This document shows, in pieces, positions 57,614-64,000 of a stretch of 64,000 nucleotides of DNA. The DNA is taken from assembly GCA_964058845.1 (NCBI GenBank), contig CAXKVR010000158.1, positions 62,001 to 126,000 on the forward strand, read 5' to 3'. The DNA comes from Carex sylvatica. Lineage: Eukaryota; Streptophyta; Magnoliopsida; Poales; Cyperaceae. The translations under genes were made by a program, and so were the position numbers. The number at the start of each line of letters is the position of its first letter. Positions within the stretch are counted from its first letter, which is position 1. The notes beneath the pieces are model-generated. The model did not search any database, was not told the DNA's origin, and was given only the letters and a program-made list of their open reading frames with translations.

Positions 57614-57902
57614 TTATATTATTTTATATTATATTATATTATATTATATATATATACATAAAAAAAAATAAACCGTGGATATTTTTATTTATTCGTGCAA
57701 AAAAAATAAAAATAAAAATTCAGAACCGTGGATTTATTCCACAGTTCTGAATTTTTAATAAAAACTATGGATTTATTCCACGGTTTTGAATAAAAATTCA
57801 AAACCGTGGATTTTTTTCACGGTTTGGGTATTTTTAAAATTATGCTCAGATCCTGATTATTCTTAATTTGTTTTTATTTTTGGATATTTTTAAAAATGTC
57901 GG
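56143..57902. mobile_element. Non-autonomous MULE with the same termini as the giant MULE
   Basis: Ends CCGACATTTTTAAAAATA and, inverted, the same. Perfect 9-bp flanks are CAGAAGTTA (56134-56142, 57903-57911). The TIRs run about 160 bp, with arms that alternate AACCGTGGA/TCCACGGTT hairpins and GAATAAAAATTC-type palindromes. This is the same layout as in the giant MULE but with different words. The interior has three diverged tandem copies of an AT-rich unit (about 340-370 bp, at about 56800-57660) rich in ATATACATATAC. There is no coding capacity. A relic of another related TIR (GACCGTCTCAACAATGG) lies at about 56695-56815. Confidence 0.88.
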
Positions 57903-58087
57903 CAGAAGTTACAACTGCTTAAATGACTTCCTCTGATTTTTTTTTCTAGTAATTTAAAAATTCATAATAATGTTATTTGGGAAAATCTGATGTTAATTTT
58001 GAGAAATAGAAGAAAAGTGACCTCTTAGAGTTTCCTTAAATTTTTAATTATCAATATTTGAATTATTAATAAAAAAAAAGCTGTGAG

Positions 58088-58914
58088 TAGGGGTGAAAAC
58101 GGAGCGGATAATGCTGATACCATATCCGCATTCGTTAGATAATGAGCGGATACGAATACGGATACGGATACGGATAGTAAACAAATATTAAAATTTAAAA
58201 TTAAATTTGCCTTAAACGAATACGGATACGGAACGGACAGTTCACGGATACGGATTCGAATACGGATATAAAACGAATAATGGTCGGATAATTAATATAT
58301 ATTAATTTCTAAGATACAAATATTAATTAAAAAAAAAACTAAATAAAAAAAAGAGTTAGAAATGCATGGGAATTGAAAATTATTTTGTCTGGAATTGAAA
58401 AAAAGAGTTAGAAATGCATGGGATCTTCAATCAATAATATCGATTCAATATACTTTGTAGTTTGCACTGGATCCAGTGCCAGCTCTCTTATGTGAACTCA
58501 AGTGGAATAATTAAATGAATGTGTCAGATTGGAGGGGAAGAAACAATTTCAGAATGGAGAAGAGAAGAAACGATGTAAAGAGAGAAAAAACAAAAAGCAG
58601 CGACAAGCTAAGTCAAGCATGAATGGAAAAGAGGAGCGGTCCGTAGCAGAGTTTCAAAGATAAGTCCCACAGTCGCTCGCTGTGTAAATTGGTTTGGAGT
58701 GTATATATACATATAAATCCTGTCGCTTAACTGTAAAGCTGCGCGTTACGGATAGTTTCGGATATCCGCTCCGTTTTCGCGGGGAAAAAACTATCTGTAT
58801 CCGAATTTGGATTATTTCCTGTCATTCAATAAAAATCCGACTCCGAATTTAAAATTATCTGGATCCGTTTAATTCGAATTCAGATCGAATTATCTGGCTC
58901 CGTTTACACCCCTA
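58088..58914. mobile_element. hAT-like non-autonomous element, 827 bp
   Basis: Starts TAGGGGTGAAAACGGAGCGG and ends with the inverted CTCCGTTTACACCCCTA. Flanks are GCTGTGAG (58080-58087) and GCTGTGAC (58915-58922), 7/8, the hAT duplication length. Subterminal arrays of GGATACGGATACGG and ATCCG words occur. No transposase. Confidence 0.75.
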
Positions 58915-58922
58915 GCTGTGAC

Positions 58923-60489
58923 ATCTTCATATGGAATTGCTATTACTGAAAAAATAAAAAATATTGTTGGTGGCCGACCAAATGTACAGCATAAAGTTGG
59001 TGTTAGAGGGTAAGAGAGCGGACGCTGGAGAGCACCTTGCAAACTCTGTTTCCCTAAATCGGAGAAACAAAATTTGCAATAGCAGATATGTATAATAATT
59101 TTATTATGGAAAGTTTTTTTTTTTTTTGATAAAATTACTTTCAAATGTTATATTGGTATAAAATATTAATTTATATTCGTTTAATATTCGTTTATTCATC
59201 TCAAAGATTAGTTTTTAGGCTGTATGGAAATTTATTTTTCAGTTTCATAAGTTAAAAGCAATCAAAATTAATTTAATACTTTTAAATTTAACCTGAAATT
59301 AATTTTATTCTTATTTCAGTCTAATTTCATCAATATATACCACAAATGAAATCCCAACACTTGACCTCCAACGTCAATCCAAAATTAGGATGAAGTTAAC
59401 GATACTATTTTATGCTACTTGGAAAATAATTATGTATGAATTTTATGTGAATTGACCAGCAAAGCACTTGGCCAAATTAGCATGTAAACAAGTTAAATGT
59501 ACGTGTAACTGACTCAGCATGTATATTTGCAACATAATCATTAAGTTTCATTGGTTTTTTTTTTTTTTTTTTCGACTTTGGGACCATTTTTTGTATCTAT
59601 TTAGTTTTTAATCTTGTACTGTATCCAAAGATAATATGATGTTTTGCAACAAAATAAACGTTTTTAAGGTAAAAGATGAAATGAAGCTGTTTAATTGTAA
59701 ATATTCACGTGACATTTCTAAGTGAAATTTGTAGAACTCTTGTCATAAAATAATTGGTAGATTAAATTTTTACATAAAGATGCTGTCCAAATTCTTCTGA
59801 CCAACTTGCATTGTGTTTGTAACATCGTCATATGTAGATGTTCTAATTCACCAACAATTTTGATTAAAAGATGAAATGTCGAATTGATATTAGTCATCCG
59901 ATTAACTATTATGATTTTATATATTATTTTTATGATTTTTTACATGTAGAAGTCTAAATTTATTTAGACACACACTCGCCACACGTACTCTTCACATGCA
60001 AATTATATCATCATTCTGATTGGTCATTGAAAGAATTTTATTTATGTAATTTGTAATTTAAGAAATATTATTTGTCATTTAGTTTATATTTTTTATATAA
60101 AAATATGTCATTTTGTATGAAACTATTTTTGTTCTCTTATAATATGTCCCCAATGCAATCAAGGCGGAACCAGATTTTAAATTATGGAGGTGAAACACAT
60201 AATAGAGATCAATCATATAAAATTTTTATGCTGAGAATGAAATAAATTTACACTATCCGTGACATTTTGCTCCGAATTAAATAAAATAAAAATAAAAATA
60301 AAAAATATTAAAAAAAAAATGGGGGTCAATTGACCTCTATCCATTTGATTTAACTATGTTTATAATTGCAACGCATAATCACAATACTAGTTATTAATTA
60401 GTCTTCTTTTGGAAATAAGAAACAGGTAACTATAAATTGGAAATGCATGCAATAAGGAAGAAATAACAGAGGAGATATAATTGGTTGAA
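58923..60489. other. Intergenic, no gene recognised
   Basis: AT-rich, with a T run near 59555-59572. The minus-strand frame at 58890-59144 overlaps the hAT-like end and is not supported. Confidence 0.5.
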
Positions 60490-60720
60490 AAGAAATAATG
60501 AGTCAAGAGTGCACTGGCGACTGAGGAATTAATTTCATGCCATGGAAGCAGCTACGATGGAATGCTAATGGAGTCGCAGTCTCGCGGAAGCTTTGCATGT
60601 ACCAGCAGCATAAAGGGCATAAAGGTCTCTGAAAAAGGAAGCCATTTAAAGGGCATTAGCTTTAGACCAAGGGACATTTTCTGCTCTCTAGTCTAGTCTA
60701 GCTTTTAACAAATCCAAATG
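60490..60720 (+). other. Conserved non-coding block, copy B of a duplicated segment
   Basis: Diverged counterpart of 32800-33020 with the same word order (GTGCACTGGCGACTGAGGAA, CATGCCATGGAAGCAG, GGAAGCTTTGCATG, CTAGTCTAGTCTAG). The TATA position reads CATTTAAAG here, weaker than in copy A. Confidence 0.55.
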
Positions 60721-62764
60721 TCCAAATTACTATAGCTCTGTAGCTATTTCAAAGATGCATGGTATATTTAATTCAAATTCATTTTGGTAAAGAAATTGTC
60801 TATCATTATTTTTCTCTGAGAAACAGTTTTGCTAAAATTCTACCGACAAGTACGGTTTGGCTTTTGACTTGTTAGGTTTTTATCCATGCAATTAAAAGAA
60901 AGGCAAGTACCGAGCAAGGCATCTAGAAGTTTCTGTATCTTCTTTTTCTCTGCATATTATATGGTTAAATTTTTTAGCATAAGAGCTAGCTACTACTAAA
61001 GCCAAAGTAGTTCATAAATGTTAGCTTTGTGTTATGTGTCGATCCAATTTCAGTATAATTAAGTAGAAAATACTGATGCGGTATTTATTATCATTCCTTC
61101 ATTATCTATTATCATTAATTGACAGTGGACTCCTATATACAAACTTCAACAGCACATAGAAAAATATTTTCAGTTGTGACTGATGTTCTAACAGGTAAGG
61201 TTAAATGGTTTAGAAAAATTAGAACGTTGCTAATTAAGATAAGATATTCGCCAGGCTCAGAAATGATAACACATGTATTTATTTAAAGTAGTAAAAAGGA
61301 ATAAAATTGTAGAAATTTTGTTCCGTAACTTATCTTTGTTTGAGATCAGGTCTGTAGAACTTCACAAACCCAATTGATCATGTAAGCCCATAAATTCATA
61401 CCTCAAGGTTTAGAGTTAAACTTTAACAGTAGCAAATTAAGTGCAGCTGTGCAGAGCTATGCAAACCATAGCTCGTCCTGAATAATAGAACCTTAACTAG
61501 ACTCTCTTGTCCCAGTTGTCATCATTGTCCCGTTCTATCTTGTTTTGGAGAAAAAACAAAAGATGTAGTATTGCTGTTTATTATTCTGTTATTTTAGTAT
61601 TTTTTTTTAAGGAGAAATGTCGGGTTATTTTAGTGTCTTTTAAGATATCATTTTATTATTACAGTGTTATTTAAATATCTGCAATGCATTAGGATTAATT
61701 ACAGAATGAAATATTGAAAGTTGTACACCTTATATGGATGGTGATTGTGATTAACCTAGCTCCTCCTGATCTATATGAATAATAAGACATTAAATTTTCA
61801 TAATTAAAAGACATCTAAAACATTAATATAAAATTAAAAACAAATATTATTTTTAAATAAAATGGAATATTAATCGAGTTATTTTTGTTAATATTATTAC
61901 ATTACTTTTAGCATTTACTTTCCTCATTATATAAAATAAACTAAAAACAGCCAATACCTCAGTAGTCAAAATTAACTAGCTAGCACCAGACAGTCTCTAT
62001 CCTCAAAACGGCCAACCTAGCTATATATTTTACCACTTCTTTCTAAACAAAATTACATATGTGCACCTTTAATTTCATTTCAAAACAGATAAAAATCCGA
62101 CAAAGTTTACAGAACTCTAGGAATTCTCTACTGCGACAGAGCAGAAAATTCCCAGACAATTTGAGTATACTTTTTAGCCCTATACTGTAATAAAAGTATA
62201 TATACTTATGGAAAATTTGCAATAAATTACCTCTATCAGTACATTAAATGAAAAAAGAATAATATAAAATATGCACTGTTCGGTTTTCACTTTTGAACAG
62301 AGGTATACAATCCTACTCGTTGCCTATCTATCAGGGGTCATGCACGCGCGCGACATCAGTCATGTTGCCTGTATATCTTGATGCCTATATATTTGAATTC
62401 TTCTCAGTCCATGCATAAAAAACCGCAAGCAATCATTTGTAATTTTAATCATGCAACAACAAAAAAGTAAAAAGATATGTTAATTAAATAGAACAAAATA
62501 AAAGAAATTCCCAACGAATTAATACAATTATAGTGAGGGTTTGACAAGCAAGGTAATGATGATTATATGTAATTTATGATAATCGATTAAATAAAAGGGT
62601 CTTAAGATAATTTAAGGGGAAATGAAGTTAAAATACATATATTATAGATGGAGTTAAGTTAAATTATTAAATTCTTTAACTTTGACATTTTATACTTTCA
62701 TTAATTTTACATCATGAGAACAATTTAATCATTTTATATTGCACTATTTTATCAAATATGGCTA
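60721..62764 (+). other. Intergenic; holds second collinear match of copy B
   Basis: No gene recognised. Around 62390-62460 the words AAGCAATCAT and TTTTAATCATGCAACAA match 34695-34735. Confidence 0.5.
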
Positions 62765-63142
62765 GCTACTATGACATCTGTATCGGTGTTATTTCACCCG
62801 TAGTGACACTGACTTCAAGATCCATCAAATTTACTTCAAACAACGAATTCATACTGTTCAAACTGTCTACCATATGAGTGATGCATTTACATGCAAAATT
62901 TATAAATTTTTGAATTCATTTTGTATGAAGTCAAACGGTAAAAAAAGAAGGTATTTAAGTTAATTTTAATGTATTCATTTTTCATCGTTTGTTGACCACT
63001 TGATTTAATATTCAAAAATTCAAAAATTTATATTTTTTGCGTGTAAATGTATTACTCGTAAGGTCGATTGACTTTTGAAATCAATGTCAATACTGCGAAA
63101 ATAGTAGCGATATTGTTGAAATAACACCGATGTCATAGTAGC
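62765..63142. mobile_element. Foldback MITE
   Basis: Ends GCTACTATGACATC and, inverted, the same, followed by CGGTGTTATTTCA in both arms (a 5-base TGTAT insert splits the left copy). The interior arms resemble 39774-40186 and 48460-48795 (GTCAAACGG, ATGTAAATGCATCAC-type words). Target duplication unclear. Confidence 0.7.
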
Positions 63143-63543
63143 CAGACTTATATTTTAAAGCTATTGACAAAAAAGTCAAACCATGTTTAGCTGTCCTATT
63201 TGTTTTCAAACAGTGATATGATTCCACACTTTATCTTAATTTGTGTTGTATGTAGATATTGTTATATCGTGATTCAATTTGTTTATGTATATGTTGGACC
63301 ATCTATCATGTACTTTTTGTTGTTACTTTTACATATAGTTATATTGTTATATTGTGATTAAAATTACCTATATAACCTTTTTTTTTGGCTGCCATTACCT
63401 ATAACTTCTAATTTTGGAGCACTTTGTTCTGATTTATAACATATTTTTAGTTACAGTACTTATATTAACTTCATAAGTGAATGTAGCCATTTTAATTTTT
63501 AATATTTTTTTTGTCATCATCATCATCAACACAAAAACAACAA

Positions 63544-63574
<31 letters not shown>

Positions 63575-64000
63575 TGAGTATAGGTTGAAGATTATTATTA
63601 TTGTTATATACCATTAATGCCAGTCTTGTTAATGATGAAAATTTTATGATAGAAGCATTTATAAATATCATTCATCTCCGTAATCAATGCATCATAATGA
63701 TAAATACAAGCAAAGACTAGTAGGAACCAATCCGAGTACCTAGCTGAACACTTGAACTGGCCATTTCTGCCTTGTACCGGTTTTAAACAAACACAGACAT
63801 TAATTAGCATTTAGCAATATTCTTGATCTGATCTTTTTAGTAATTTAAGTATCAAGTTCCATATATATTTGGAGACGACCATGCATGGAGCTATGGCTCA
63901 GTGATAAGTCAATCAATTGGTGGGGGCAAAGAAACAAAAAATAATTATATCGGTACTACATTTAAAGCAGGAGAAGCATGTAAATTAAATCTGATAGGAG
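63143..64000. other. Intergenic to window end, with (ATT)n microsatellite
   Basis: An (ATT)n run lies at 63545-63574. The last 45 bases match 34955-35000 of duplicated segment A. No gene recognised before the window ends. Confidence 0.55.

Noticed and set aside
60720..62390. Plant microRNA precursor downstream of the conserved block
   Set aside because: I looked for well-known miRNA sequences and a matching stem and recognised none. A small RNA search is needed to say more.

Overview
This is a plant nuclear window, from a flowering plant. It has AT-rich spacers, spliced genes with GT-AG introns, a plant D3-type cyclin, a plant-specific DCL-family organelle protein, a plant mobile domain (PMD) protein, and many plant-type transposons. 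The species cannot be named from the sequence. Only two ordinary host genes are convincing: a DCL/DUF3223 gene with a mitochondrion-like presequence (2334-5578, +, three exons) and a CYCD3-like cyclin (36500-37769, -, three exons). Most of the rest is transposon sequence in several nested layers.

The main object is one very large Mutator-like element (MULE) at about 7978-30110, 22.1 kb long. It has near-identical terminal inverted repeats (TIRs) of about 186 bp and a 9-bp target duplication (CGTGTCGCC). Its layout is like MuDR. A transposase gene reads inward from the left TIR and a PMD gene reads inward from the right TIR. Each is preceded by a TATA box near its TIR and a 5'-UTR intron that holds tandem repeats. 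The two genes converge on an array of exact 176-bp tandem repeats. The PMD gene is open across eight exons (770 codons). The transposase would also be open (1,051 codons) but has been split twice, by a 2.1-kb solo LTR (9752-11856, TSD GAGTA) and by a 9.6-kb Ty1/copia element (13388-22945, TSD GGTAA). The reading frame is kept across both empty sites.

The nested copia element has 2.08/2.11-kb LTRs that differ by only about eight substitutions, yet its gag-pol is badly decayed. It also carries a set of short inverted-repeat inserts, one with its own target duplication inside the integrase. A second, older copia element with short LTRs (about 345 bp) lies at 40722-46134 on the minus strand. A copia-type solo LTR lies at 30557-31609.

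The right third (46-64 kb) has no convincing protein gene. It holds foldback MITEs and non-autonomous TIR elements, several with clear 8- or 9-bp target duplications. One, at 56143-57902, has the same termini as the giant MULE. Three collinear non-coding matches (32.8-35.0 kb against 60.5-64.0 kb) point to an old duplication of an unrecognised, possibly transcribed segment next to the cyclin gene.
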